From Bradyrhizobium sp. BRP22 (GTDB lineage Bacteria; Pseudomonadota; Alphaproteobacteria; Rhizobiales; Xanthobacteraceae), in assembly GCF_020194175.1 (NCBI RefSeq), contig NZ_JADYVX010000003.1:62001-126000 (forward strand): 64,000 nucleotides of DNA. Reading direction: 5' to 3'. Position numbers and translations under genes: made by a program. Below are positions 52,019-61,623 of this stretch, piece after piece. The stretch's first letter is position 1; every line of letters begins with the position of its first letter. The notes beneath the pieces were generated by a model that had not been told where the DNA came from, made no database searches, and saw only the letters and a list, made by a program, of their open reading frames with translations.

Positions 52019-52366
52019 TCATCGCGCCGCGAGCGCGCGTCTGGCCCTGTCCAGTTGGGCATTGCATTGGGCGACATCACCTGCGCGGTCGGCAGCGCGG
52101 GCAAGGTCGAGCGCGTTGAGGACGCGTTGGAGACGTCGCCCATATTTGCCTTCGGTGGCCGCGATCGATCGCGGCGTCGGCTGGTAATTCCGCGTCGCGT
52201 TGAGACTCTCCTTCTGCCAACCCCCGGCGCCGGCGCGTTTCTCGATGGCGGCATCGGCCTGGGCCTGAACGCGCGCGATCGAGTCCTCGCAAGGGCCCGC
52301 ATGGCTCGGCGGAATCGTCAGCAGCAGGATGAGGATGGCGGCCCCGAACGGCGTGACCTTTTCCAT
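52019..52366 (-). CDS. Small secreted protein, unknown function
   Basis: 115 residues from ATG 52364-52366. A signal peptide (MEKVTPFGAAILILLLTIPP, cut after SHA) is followed by a helical mature part with two cysteines (Cys26 in GPCEDS and one in VAQCNAQ) that could form a disulfide linking two helices. The C-terminus is Arg/Ala-rich (LDRARRALAAR). No known domain was recognised. It converges with the AraC gene and diverges from coxC, so it may be outside the cox unit. Confidence 0.72.
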   Translation of the reverse strand: MEKVTPFGAAILILLLTIPPSHAGPCEDSIARVQAQADAAIEKRAGAGGWQKESLNATRNYQPTPRSIAATEGKYGRRLQRVLNALDLARAADRAGDVAQCNAQLDRARRALAAR

Positions 52367-52392
52367 GGGTTCGTCTCCCTTGCGTGTGGTCA

Positions 52393-52416
52393 ACTGTCAC
52401 CTGGTCCAATGACAGT
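52393..52416. promoter_or_regulatory. Inverted repeat upstream of the small secreted protein and coxC
   Basis: ACTGTCA (52393-52399) and TGACAGT (52410-52416), separated by 10 bp, form a perfect inverted repeat 27 bp before the minus-strand gene and about 180 bp before coxC. Spacing fits a dimeric regulator. The rest of the 226-bp gap shows no gene. Confidence 0.5.
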
Positions 52417-52592
52417 GCCCGCGACCGACGTCTTTCGCAATTGAACGTGCACGCGCAACCACAAGCTTTTTCGAGATAACACCGCCTTTGCGAAGGGAAC
52501 AAGGCGCTGCGCAGCGGTAGACTGTCTCTAAATGTCTGGTTATGTAAGGACGCTAGGGAGGGGCCAGCCCGTGGAGACGGGCGGCCGAGACG

Positions 52593-53798
52593 ATGATGTT
52601 CGAAGGACACGATCCCTATCTCGTCGCGCTGTCGGTGGCGATCGCGATCCTGGGTGGATATACGGGCTTCAGCCTGGCGGCGCGGATTCGCGGCACGCCG
52701 GGTGGCAGCAACCGCATCCTGCTCGCGGGCGCCGCCGCGTTTCTGGCCTTCGGTATCTGGACCATGCATTTCGTCGGCATGCTGGCGGCGCCGCTGCCGC
52801 CCGACACCGTCTATCTGGTGCTGCCCACGATCATCTCCTTTCTGATCTGCGCGCTGGTGGTCGGCATCTCCCTGTTCTTCGTCAGCATCGGCGAGCCCTC
52901 GCTCAAGCGCGTGATCTCGTCCGCCGTGCTGCTCGGCGCGGGCATCGCCAGCATGCATTACGTCGGCATCCATGGCCTGTCCGGCCATTTCGCGATCGAG
53001 CATGACGGCGTGTTCGTCCTGCTGTCGGTCGTCGTGGCGATGGTGACGGCCTATGGCGGGCTGCGCGCCTTCCTTGCGCAGCAGGCGGGCTTTCGGCTGG
53101 TCGCCAGCTCGATTGCCTTCGGCGTCGCCGTCTCCGGCATGCATTACACGGCCATGGCCGGGATGCATTTCGTGCCGCTTGCGGCCGGGGTGCACCAGCA
53201 TCTCGGCGGCGGACTTGCTGCGTCGCAACAGATTCTGTCGATCATCGTGGCCGTCCTCTCGTTCGTGATCGCGGCCGGATTCCTGTTGTCGCTGGTGCCG
53301 GACCCGCGACGACAGAGTCTGGTGCCGGCAATCGCCGGCGATCTGGCGCCGTCTGCCGACGTGCTCGTGCCTGAACCCATCGCGACCGTTGCTGCACCGC
53401 GAATGAGCATGGCACCGCTCGGCGGCGTCGGCCGGCCGCCCCGTCCGGCGCCCGCGCCGCGGCTGCCGGTGGAAGGCGCCGATGGCACACACTTTATAGA
53501 TATCGCCGACGTGCGCAGCGTCAGGGCCGATGCTCATTACACGCGGGTTCACGACGGAACCCGGGAGCGGATGTGTCCGTGGTCGATCTCCGAGGCTGAA
53601 GCGCAGCTCGATCCAGCTCTGTTCATGCGCGTGCACCGCAGCCATATCGTCGCTATCCCCCACGTCGCCTTGGTGCGGAAGGAGGGAGATGGGGCGGTCA
53701 TCGAGCTCGACGGCATCTCGCCGCATCGCGTCCCCGTCAGCCGCGCCAAGATCGCCGAGGTCAAGGCGCGACTCGGTCTCAGCCGTCGTCATGCCTAG
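52593..53798 (+). CDS. coxC: CoxC: MHYT membrane sensor with LytTR DNA-binding domain
   Basis: 401 residues. Seven membrane helices (about 8-235) carry the MHYT repeats: MHFVGM (58-63), MHYVGI (121-126) and MHYTAM (183-188), whose Met and His are thought to bind a metal that could sense CO, O2 or NO. A Pro-rich linker leads to a LytTR DNA-binding domain (about 295-395; HFIDIADVRSVRADAHYTRV). This architecture is that of CoxC and CoxH of Oligotropha carboxidovorans. It likely controls the cox genes immediately downstream. The ribosome-binding site is weak; ATG 52596 is an alternative. Confidence 0.93.
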   Translation: MMFEGHDPYLVALSVAIAILGGYTGFSLAARIRGTPGGSNRILLAGAAAFLAFGIWTMHFVGMLAAPLPPDTVYLVLPTIISFLICALVVGISLFFVSIGEPSLKRVISSAVLLGAGIASMHYVGIHGLSGHFAIEHDGVFVLLSVVVAMVTAYGGLRAFLAQQAGFRLVASSIAFGVAVSGMHYTAMAGMHFVPLAAGVHQHLGGGLAASQQILSIIVAVLSFVIAAGFLLSLVPDPRRQSLVPAIAGDLAPSADVLVPEPIATVAAPRMSMAPLGGVGRPPRPAPAPRLPVEGADGTHFIDIADVRSVRADAHYTRVHDGTRERMCPWSISEAEAQLDPALFMRVHRSHIVAIPHVALVRKEGDGAVIELDGISPHRVPVSRAKIAEVKARLGLSRRHA

Positions 53799-53972
53799 GC
53801 CCTGCAGCCGGCCATAGGTCGGAGCGGTTGACGCAATTCGTGCTCCGCCATCCGCATTTCGTGCGAAAAACCCCATTCCGTGCCCGAACGATTGCGGTCG
53901 GGAAAAACCGGAGAGACCGTCCCGCCAACGTCCACGCGCCCGACCGGCGCCAAAGGACGATTGGAGGAAACG

Positions 53973-54836
53973 ATGATCCCGGGACCTTTCAGCTATCACC
54001 GGCCGGCGAGCCTGGCCGACGCGGTCAAATTGCTGGCCGATCTGGGCGACGATGCCCGGCCGCTGGCCGGCGGGCACAGCCTGGTACCGATGATGAAGCT
54101 CCGGCTCGCCACGCCGGCTCATCTCGTCGATCTTCACGGCGTCGACGATCTCAAGGGCATCCGCCGCGACGGCAACACGATCGTGATCGGCGCGATGACG
54201 ACCCAGCACGAGCTGCTGGCGTCCGGCGAAATCCGGCAAAGCTTGCCGATCCTGCAGGAGACGGCCGCGCTGATCGCCGATCCGCAGGTGCGCTACTGCG
54301 GCACGATCGGCGGCAATGTCGCCAACGGCGATCCCGGCAACGACATGCCGGCGCTGATGATGGTCCTCGGCGCGAATTTCCGGCTGAGCGGACTGGGCGG
54401 TGAGCGCGATGTTCCGGCAAGCGAATTCTACCAGGGGGCCTATTTCACCGCGCTCGAGCCCGGCGAAATCCTGACGTCGATCTCCATTCCGGTGCCGCCG
54501 GCCGGTCACGGCTATGCCTATGAGAAGCTGAAGCGCAAGGTTGGCGATTATGCCACCGCAGCCGCGGCTGTCGTGCTGAGCATGGCGGCTGGCAAGGTCG
54601 CGACCTGCGCGATTGGGCTGACCAATCTGCACGAGACGCCGCTGCTCGCGACGGACGCTGCCAATGCCGTGATCGGCACCAGTCTCGAGGCGGCCACCTT
54701 GAAGCAAGCCGCGGCCGCCGCGGAAGCGATCATGGCGCCAGCGGCGGACGCCCGAGGTCCAGTCGAATACCGCAAGCATGTCGGCGGCATCATGGTGATG
54801 CGGGCGTTGCAGCGCGCTGCTGGCCGCGCAGCGTAG
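53973..54836 (+). CDS. coxM: CO dehydrogenase medium subunit (FAD)
   Basis: 287 residues from ATG 53973, with GGAGGAAA upstream as ribosome-binding site. It carries electrons from the iron-sulfur clusters to the quinone pool through [18 protein letters not shown] and [17 protein letters not shown] are the FAD pyrophosphate-binding motifs of Cox[19 protein letters not shown] is also typical. Length matches the O. carboxidovorans protein closely. Order M-S-L is that of form I clusters. The earlier in-frame start at 53880 lacks support. Confidence 0.95.
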   Translation: MIPGPFSYHRPASLADAVKLLADLGDDARPLAGGHSLVPMMKLRLATPAHLVDLHGVDDLKGIRRDGNTIVIGAMTTQHELLASGEIRQSLPILQETAALIADPQVRYCGTIGGNVANGDPGNDMPALMMVLGANFRLSGLGGERDVPASEFYQGAYFTALEPGEILTSISIPVPPAGHGYAYEKLKRKVGDYATAAAAVVLSMAAGKVATCAIGLTNLHETPLLATDAANAVIGTSLEAATLKQAAAAAEAIMAPAADARGPVEYRKHVGGIMVMRALQRAAGRAA

Positions 54837-54849
54837 AGGGAGGGGACAG

Positions 54850-55346
<497 letters not shown>

Positions 55347-55350
<4 letters not shown>

Positions 55351-57767
55351 ACGACATGACTCCCACGCGGGAACAACGCACCGCCGCCCTCGAAGGCATG
55401 GGCTGCAAGCGCAAGCGCGTCGAGGATATTCGCTTCACGCAAGGCAAGGGCAACTATGTCGACGACGTCAAGCTGCCGGGCATGCTGCATGGCGATTTCG
55501 TCCGCTCGCCGCATGCGCATGCGCGCGTCAAGTCGATCAAGACCGAAGAGGCGCTGAAGGTGCCGGGCGTGCTGGCGGTCATCACCGCCGAGACGCTGAA
55601 GACCGTCAATCTCGCCTGGATGCCGACGCTCGCCGGCGATGTGCAGATGGTGCTGGCCGACGGCAAGGTGCTGTTCCAGAACCAGGAGGTAGCGTTTGTG
55701 ATCGCGACCGATCGCTACGCCGCCGACGACGGCCTCAACAAGGTCGAGGTCGAATACGAACAGCTCGCCCCGCTGGTCGATCCGTTCAAGGCGATGGACC
55801 AGGATGCGCCTGTGCTGCGCGAGGACCTCGCCGGCAAGACCACCGGCGCGCATGGACCGCGCAAGCACCATAACCACATCTTCGAGTGGACGGTCGGCGA
55901 CAAGGATCTCACCGATACGGCCTTCCGCAAGGCCGAGGTCACGATCAAGGAGATGATCTCCTATCACCGCACCCATCCGTCGCCACTGGAGACGTGCCAG
56001 TGCGTCTGCTCCTTCGACAAGGTCAAGGGCGAGCTGACGATCTGGGGCACCTTCCAGGCGCCGCACGTGATCCGCACCGTGGTGTCGCTGATCGCCAAAC
56101 TGCCGGAGCAGAAGATCCACGTGATCGCGCCCGACATCGGCGGTGGCTTCGGCAACAAGGTCGGCGCCTATCCCGGCTATATCTGCGCCGCAGTGGCCTC
56201 CATCGTCACCGGCAAGCCGGTGAAGTGGGTCGAGGACCGGATCGAGAATCTGACCGCGACTTCGTTTGCGCGCGACTATCACATGACGACCGAGATTGCG
56301 GCGACCAGGGAGGGCAAGGTCACCGGCCTTCGCGTCCATGTGCTCGCCGATCATGGCGCCTTCGATGCCTGCGCCGATCCGTCGAAATGGCCGGCGGGCT
56401 TCTTCAACATCGTCACCGGCTCCTACGATTTCCCGACCGCGCATCTGACGGTCGACGGTGTCTATACCAACAAGGCGCCGGGCGGCGTCGCCTATCGCTG
56501 CTCCTTCCGCGTCACTGAGGCTGCCTATTGCATCGAGCGTGCGATGGATATCCTGGCGCAAAAGCTCGGCATGGACCCGGCGGAGCTGCGGCTGAAGAAT
56601 TTCATCAAGCCCGAGCAGTTCCCGTATCACTCCGCGCTTGGCTGGGAATATGATTCCGGCGATTACCACACCGCCATGCGCAAGATGATGGAGGTGACGG
56701 ATTACGCCGCACTCCGCAAGGAGCAGGCTTCGAGGCGCGCGGCCTTCAAGCGCGGCGAGACCCGCGAGATCATGGGGCTCGGCGTGTCCTTCTTCACCGA
56801 GATCGTCGGCGCTGGCCCATCGAAGAATTGCGACATCCTGGGCATCGCAATGTTCGACTCCTGCGAGATCCGCATGCATCCGACCGGTGCGGGCATCGCG
56901 CGGATGGGCACCAAGAGCCAGGGCCAGGGCCACGAGACCACCTGGGCCCAGATCATCGCGACCGAGATCGGCATTCCCGCCGACAACATCATGGTCGAGG
57001 AGGGCAACACCGACACCGCGCCCTACGGGCTCGGCACCTACGGCTCGCGCTCGACGCCGGTGGCGGGCGCCGCGATTGCGATGGCCGCGCGGAAAATCAA
57101 GGCGAAGGCGCAGATGATCGCGGCCTACAAGCTCGAAGTCCACGAGGATGATCTCGAATGGGACATCGACGGCTTCCGCGTCAAGGGCCTGCCGGAGAAG
57201 TTCATGTCGATGAAGGACATCTGCTGGGCGGCGTACAATTCGGTGCCGCCTGGCATGGAGCCGGGGCTGGAGGCGGTGAGCTATTACGATCCGCCCAACA
57301 TGACCTATCCGTTCGGCGCCTATCTCTGCGTGATGGACATCGATGTCGATACCGGCGTCTACAAGGTCAGGCGCTTCTATGCGCTCGATGATTGCGGCAC
57401 CCGAATCAACCCGATGATCATCGAGGGCCAGGTGCATGGCGGGCTTACGGAAGCCTTTGCGATTGCGATGGGCCAGGAGATCCGCTACGACGACACCGGC
57501 AACGTCGTGACCGGCTCGTTCATGGACTTCTTCATGCCGACCATGGTGGAGACGCCGCATTGGGAGACCGACTTCACGGTGACGCCGTCGCCGCATCATC
57601 CGATCGGGGCCAAGGGCGTCGGCGAAAGCCCGAATGTCGGCGGCGTGCCGGCGTTCTCCAACGCCGTCAATGACGCCTTCTCGTTCCTCGGCTCGACCCA
57701 CATCCAGATGCCGCATGATTTCTGGCGCAACTGGCAGGCAGCGAAGACTCTCGGAGCGGTCGCCTAG
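55347..57767 (+). CDS. coxL: CO dehydrogenase large subunit, form I (Mo-Cu)
   Basis: 806 residues from ATG 55347; a frame open back to 54987 lies inside coxS and is ignored. It oxidises CO with water to CO2. The active-site loop AYRCSFR (382-388) with Cys385 is the form I signature; this Cys carries the copper of the Mo-S-Cu centre (Cys388 in O. carboxidovorans). [10 protein letters not shown] and the C-terminal [13 protein letters not shown] with the catalytic Glu are present. Form I genes mark genuine CO oxidation, as opposed to form II (AYRGAGR). So the organism probably uses CO as an energy source or supplement. Confidence 0.97.
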
Positions 57768-58640
57768 ATGAAGGGACGTGAGGAGATCGCGCAAGCGCTG
57801 GCTGCATCCGGTTACATCGCCGATGCGGAGCTTGCGACCGCGATCTCGCTGATGCAATTGCTGCGGCGTCCGCTGCTGCTCGAAGGCGAGGCGGGCGTCG
57901 GCAAGACCGAAGTGGCGAAGGCGCTGGCGCAGGCGCATTCGACCGAACTGATCCGCCTGCAATGTTATGAGGGGCTCGACCAGTCGGCCGCGCTCTACGA
58001 GTGGAACTACCAGCGACAGCTCTTGGCGATCCAGGCGCATCATGGCGAAGATGCAGATGCAGTTGAGGACCGGATCTTTTCCGAGAAGTATCTGCTCGAA
58101 CGGCCGCTGCTTGCCGCGATCCGCCGCGAGCAGGCTCCTGTGCTCTTGATCGACGAGATCGATCGCGCCGATGACGAGTTCGAGGCGTTCCTGCTCGAAC
58201 TGCTGTCGGACTTCCAGGTCTCGATCCCTGAGCTCGGCACCGTCTCCGCCGTCACCATCCCGCATGTCGTGCTGACGTCCAACGGCACGCGCGAGCTTTC
58301 GGATGCATTGCGGCGACGCTGTCTCTATCATTACGTGGACTATCCCGATGTCGACCGGGAGACGCGCATTATCCTGGCGCGAATCGCAAACGCGAGCCCG
58401 TCGCTGTCGTTGCAGATTGCGCGCATGGTGCAGGAGATCCGCAAGGAGGATCTGCGCAAGGTCCCCGGCGTCGCCGAGACGCTGGACTGGGCGGCGGCGC
58501 TGGTCGGGCTCGATATCCGCGATCTCAACGATGCGCCCGAGACGGTGCATGAGACGTTGATCTGCCTGCTCAAGACTCATGAGGATCGTGCCCGCTTCAC
58601 GCCGGAGGTGACGCAGCGGCTGTTGGGGAAGGTCGCATGA
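57768..58640 (+). CDS. coxD: CoxD: MoxR-type AAA+ ATPase
   Basis: 290 residues. Walker A GEAGVGKTE (39-47), Walker B VLLIDEIDRADDEFEAF, sensor region LTSNGTRELSDALRRRC and the arginine-rich C-terminal lid. In O. carboxidovorans CoxD is needed to insert sulfur and copper into the molybdenum site. The ATG follows the coxL stop with no spacer, and the stop overlaps coxE. Confidence 0.95.
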   Translation: MKGREEIAQALAASGYIADAELATAISLMQLLRRPLLLEGEAGVGKTEVAKALAQAHSTELIRLQCYEGLDQSAALYEWNYQRQLLAIQAHHGEDADAVEDRIFSEKYLLERPLLAAIRREQAPVLLIDEIDRADDEFEAFLLELLSDFQVSIPELGTVSAVTIPHVVLTSNGTRELSDALRRRCLYHYVDYPDVDRETRIILARIANASPSLSLQIARMVQEIRKEDLRKVPGVAETLDWAAALVGLDIRDLNDAPETVHETLICLLKTHEDRARFTPEVTQRLLGKVA

Positions 58641-59845
58641 GCTGCTGTGGCACCAATCCGGGGTTTGAGGAGATCGACGAGGTCTCGCGCCTGGTCTCGG
58701 GCCGCCTCGCGGCCTTTCTCCGCACGCTGCGCGACAATGGCTTCCGCATCGGCCTTGCCGAGGGCCGTGATGCCGCGGCGCTGATGGCGGAAGGCTATGC
58801 GGCGCGGCCGGGATTGCTGCGGTCGGCGTTCAAGCATCTGTTCTCCGCGCGGAAATCGGATTGGGAGAAATTCGATGGGCTGTTCGACGCGTTCTGGCTG
58901 GGCAAGCGCGTGCGGTCCCGGTCGCGGACGATGGCGTCGGGACAGGCGGCGAACAGCCCTTCGCTCAAGACGCTGCAGAATGGAATGCCCGAGCCCAGCG
59001 CCAGCCGGTCCACGACCGACCAGGTGCCGTCGTCCGACGATGTGCCCGAAGGACGTAGCGGCGAGGGGCGGATGGAAGGCGCATCGCGCGCGGAAAATCT
59101 CGCCGAGATTGATTTCCGCAAGCTCGCCGATCCCGACCAGGTCGCGCAGGCCCATGAGGCTGCGGCTCAGCTCGCGAAGGTCATGCGCACGCGGCTGACG
59201 CGGCGCGATCTCGCGCGGCGGCGCGGCTATCGGCTCGATCTGCGCCGCACTATCCATCGCAACATCAATCATGGCGGCGTGCCGATCAGCCTGGTGAAGC
59301 GGCAGCGCAAGGACAAGCCGCTGCGGCTGATCGTGCTGCTCGATGCCTCCGGCTCGATGGGCATGTATCCGAGCGTGTTCCTGCGCTTCATCCATGGCGT
59401 GCTCGACGAATTCCGCGAGGCCGAGGCATTTCTGTTCCATACCCGTCTCGCTTACGTTTCCGACGCCATGAAGGAGAAGGACGCCGGCCGCGCGCTCGAT
59501 CGGCTCTCGATCATGGCGCAGGGCGCCGGCGGCGGCACGCGGATCGGCGAGAGCCTGCAGACCTTCAACCGCTGGCATGCCGCGCGTGTGATCCATTCGC
59601 GCAGTTGCGTGATGATCGTGTCGGACGGCTACGAGACCGGCGATGCGGCGCTGCTCGGCCGCGAGATGGCCGGGCTCGCCAGGCGCTGCCGCCGCATCGT
59701 CTGGCTCAATCCGATGATGGCCTGGGAGGGCTATGCGCCGGAAGCTGCCGGCATCAAGGCGGCGCTGCCGCATGTCGATCTCTATGCGCCGGCGAACACG
59801 TTGCAGAGCCTGCGCGCGCTCGAGCCTTATCTGGCGAAGCTCTAG
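58637..59845 (+). CDS. coxE: CoxE: von Willebrand factor A-domain protein
   Basis: 402 residues. The C-terminal half holds the VWA domain with the MIDAS motif DASGSMGMY and later Thr/Asp in GAGGGTRIGESL and MIVSDGYETGD. The N-terminal half has helical content and a Ser-rich linker (TMASGQAANSPSLKTLQNGM). CoxE works with CoxD to mature the Mo-Cu site. The last three codons and stop, GCG AAG CTC TAG, fall mostly in the repeat at 59835, so the C-terminus may have been altered when the repeat arrived. Confidence 0.94.
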   Translation: MSCCGTNPGFEEIDEVSRLVSGRLAAFLRTLRDNGFRIGLAEGRDAAALMAEGYAARPGLLRSAFKHLFSARKSDWEKFDGLFDAFWLGKRVRSRSRTMASGQAANSPSLKTLQNGMPEPSASRSTTDQVPSSDDVPEGRSGEGRMEGASRAENLAEIDFRKLADPDQVAQAHEAAAQLAKVMRTRLTRRDLARRRGYRLDLRRTIHRNINHGGVPISLVKRQRKDKPLRLIVLLDASGSMGMYPSVFLRFIHGVLDEFREAEAFLFHTRLAYVSDAMKEKDAGRALDRLSIMAQGAGGGTRIGESLQTFNRWHAARVIHSRSCVMIVSDGYETGDAALLGREMAGLARRCRRIVWLNPMMAWEGYAPEAAGIKAALPHVDLYAPANTLQSLRALEPYLAKL

Positions 59846-59906
59846 ATTCTTGTTTTGACGCGTTTTCTTCACGCGAACCGGTATCCACTTCGCTCGAAAA
59901 CGCTCT
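59835..59906. repeat. 72-bp dispersed repeat, copy A (coxE-coxF junction)
   Basis: Starts CGAAGCTCTAGATTCTTG and ends GCTCGAAAACGCTCT. It matches copy B at 63903-63974 at 70 of 72 positions. It overlaps the coxE stop and occupies most of the coxE-coxF gap inside the operon. The inner CACGCGT/ACGCGAA and CGAAAACGCTCT words belong to a known-looking Bradyrhizobium mosaic element. Confidence 0.85.
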
Positions 59907-59920
59907 GAAGGAATTGTCTG

Positions 59921-60748
59921 ATGACTGCTCATGTCGAAGTCATGGACCTGGTCGCGCAGATGAAGTCGGCCGAGCGGGCCTTTGTGCTCGCCACTGTCGT
60001 GCGGACGGTTGCGGTGACCGCGGCGAAGGCCGGCGCGAAGGCGATCATCGCGCCTGACGGCACCATCGTCGCGGGCTGGATCGGCGGCGGTTGCGCGCGC
60101 AGCGCGGTGCTGAAGGCGGCGCGCGAGGCGCTCGCCGATGGCGTGCCGCGAATGGTGTCGGTGCAGCCGCAGGACCTGCTCACCGATCTTGGCGTCAAGG
60201 CCGGCGAGAGCCGCGACGGCATCCGCTTTGCCAGCAACATGTGTCCGAGCAAGGGCACCATGGATATCTTCGTCGAGCCGGTGCTGCCGCATCCGTCGCT
60301 CATCATTCTTGGCGCGAGCCCGGTGGCGCTGTCGCTGGCCGCGCAGGCGCGCAGACTCGGCTATCACATCACGCTCGCCGCCCCCGCCGCCGATGTGTCC
60401 GCGGAGCCGGATGCCGACGAGCGGATCGACGGCTTCCAGTTGGGCGAGCTTAACGACGCGAAGCGTTTCATCGTGGTGTCGACGCAAGGAAAGGGCGACG
60501 AAGCTGCGTTGCGCGCGGCGGTCGCGATCGAAGCCTGCTATCACGCCTTCGTCGGCAGCCGCCGCAAGATGGCTTCGCTGCGCGCCAAGCTGATCCGCGA
60601 GGGCGTGGACGCTTCGCTGGTCGACCGCGTCAAGGCGCCCGCCGGCCTCGACCTCGGCGCCATCACGCCCGAGGAGATCGCGATGTCGATCCTGGCCGAG
60701 ATCACGATCGAGCGGCGGCGCGGCCAGCGCTTGCCAGGTTCCGCCTGA
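59921..60748 (+). CDS. coxF: CoxF: XdhC-family cofactor maturation protein
   Basis: 275 residues. N-terminal XdhC/CoxI-type domain (AFVLATVVRTVAVTAAKAGA, GWIGGGCARSAVLKAA) and a C-terminal Rossmann domain (LIILGASPVALSLAAQARRL). Proteins of this family hold and protect the sulfurated molybdenum cofactor before insertion. It starts 75 bp after coxE because of the inserted repeat, against tight spacing elsewhere in the cluster. Confidence 0.92.
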   Translation: MTAHVEVMDLVAQMKSAERAFVLATVVRTVAVTAAKAGAKAIIAPDGTIVAGWIGGGCARSAVLKAAREALADGVPRMVSVQPQDLLTDLGVKAGESRDGIRFASNMCPSKGTMDIFVEPVLPHPSLIILGASPVALSLAAQARRLGYHITLAAPAADVSAEPDADERIDGFQLGELNDAKRFIVVSTQGKGDEAALRAAVAIEACYHAFVGSRRKMASLRAKLIREGVDASLVDRVKAPAGLDLGAITPEEIAMSILAEITIERRRGQRLPGSA

Positions 60749-60766
60749 AGTCACTGAGGTCCAATC

Positions 60767-60871
60767 ATGCAGATGAACGACAGCCAGCGTATTCCCGCTT
60801 CGAAAGAGAAGGTGTGGGCGATGCTGAACGATCCCGCGGTGCTCAAGCAGTGCATTCCCGGTTGCGAGGCG
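60767..60871 (+). pseudogene. coxG: Truncated coxG
   Basis: From ATG 60767 the first 35 residues (MQMNDSQRIPASKEKVWAML, then NDPAVLKQCIPGCEA) match the N-terminus of CoxG, a SRPBCC-fold protein of roughly 200 residues that attaches CO dehydrogenase to the membrane and has been linked to quinone transfer. After about 60871 similarity ends: the frame runs through repeat hairpins (60920-61023) to a stop at 61058-61060 and no remainder of CoxG is visible downstream. The gene is thus broken by repeat insertion, deletion or both. A full coxG elsewhere in the genome could compensate. Confidence 0.85.
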
Positions 60872-60919
60872 GGAGCAAGCGGTTGCCGCGGAGCACATCA
60901 CAAAGGCCCGTGGTTATGG

Positions 60920-61023
60920 GTCCTGGCCTTCGCCAGGACGACACGCCGTCATTGCGAGCGCAGCGAAGCAATCCATAGCGCCACAAGCGGAGACGTGGAT
61001 TGCTTCGCTGCGCTCGCAATGAC
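60920..61023. repeat. Two hairpin repeats inside the coxG remnant
   Basis: GTCCTGGC (60920-60927) and GCCAGGAC (60932-60939) form a perfect 8-bp stem with a 4-nt loop. A larger element follows: a 28-bp arm (60948-60975, beginning GTCATTGCGAGCGCAGCG) has its exact reverse complement at 60996-61023, around a 20-nt loop. Half of the latter unit also occurs at 18181. Confidence 0.9.
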
Positions 61024-61124
61024 GGGGATGGGTTCTGATTTGAATTTCAAACAGCAGTGAGGGTGTGGGTGCGCATTCTCGCGGCGCTTTGCGTCCGAGC
61101 TTTGTGTACCTTTTCACCCTCCTC

Positions 61125-61600
61125 GATATCAGAGGGCGCAGGGAAAGCCGGGTGCCGGCTGCACCCGTGGGCCCCGTGCAACAAAAAGCACGGGGGTAGG
61201 ACCACAGGTCAACCGGAGCAACACCGGCTTTCCCTGCGCAGTGGTTTACGGCTTACTTCGTGCTCTTCCCGGTGACCGGGCTTTCTTGCCACCGTCATCT
61301 CTCGCGCAATCTTGTTTGCACAAAAAACTTAGCGCCAGCGTCGGGGCGCCAGAACCACACGACTTCGCCGTCCGCGATACGCATGCTCGTCAGTCACACG
61401 TATCACGTCCACCGCATCTCACCGCAACGTTCGTGACGATCGCGATCCGCCCCTCATCCGCCGTGAGACGCGCGGAGTTAAATCACTGATTTGCCCGACG
61501 ACGGAAGCAGGATATTTTTCGCGAGATGGGTGGACAGGGCAAATCACATTGAAATCCTTTGCTAAATCGGCGCACAGAAAAATAGCTTCGCTGGGCGCCT
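61125..61600. repeat. Long dispersed repeat-like stretch, non-coding
   Basis: About 475 bp between the coxG remnant and the hydrolase gene. Words such as GGGCGCAGGGAAAGCCGGGT, GGAGCAACACCGGCTTTCCC and GTTTACGGCTTACTTCGTGC recall a repeat that recurs in Bradyrhizobium genomes. The open frames crossing it are short and have no protein-like composition. Exact borders cannot be set from one copy. Confidence 0.55.
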
Positions 61601-61623
61601 CATGCTTCCGAACCGCAGCGTGA

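Noticed and set aside
60871-61060. C-terminal part of the frame starting at the coxG ATG
   Set aside because: The amino acids after residue 35 come from palindromic repeat DNA (for example CERSEAIHS and CFAALAMT) and are a frequent false coding pattern.
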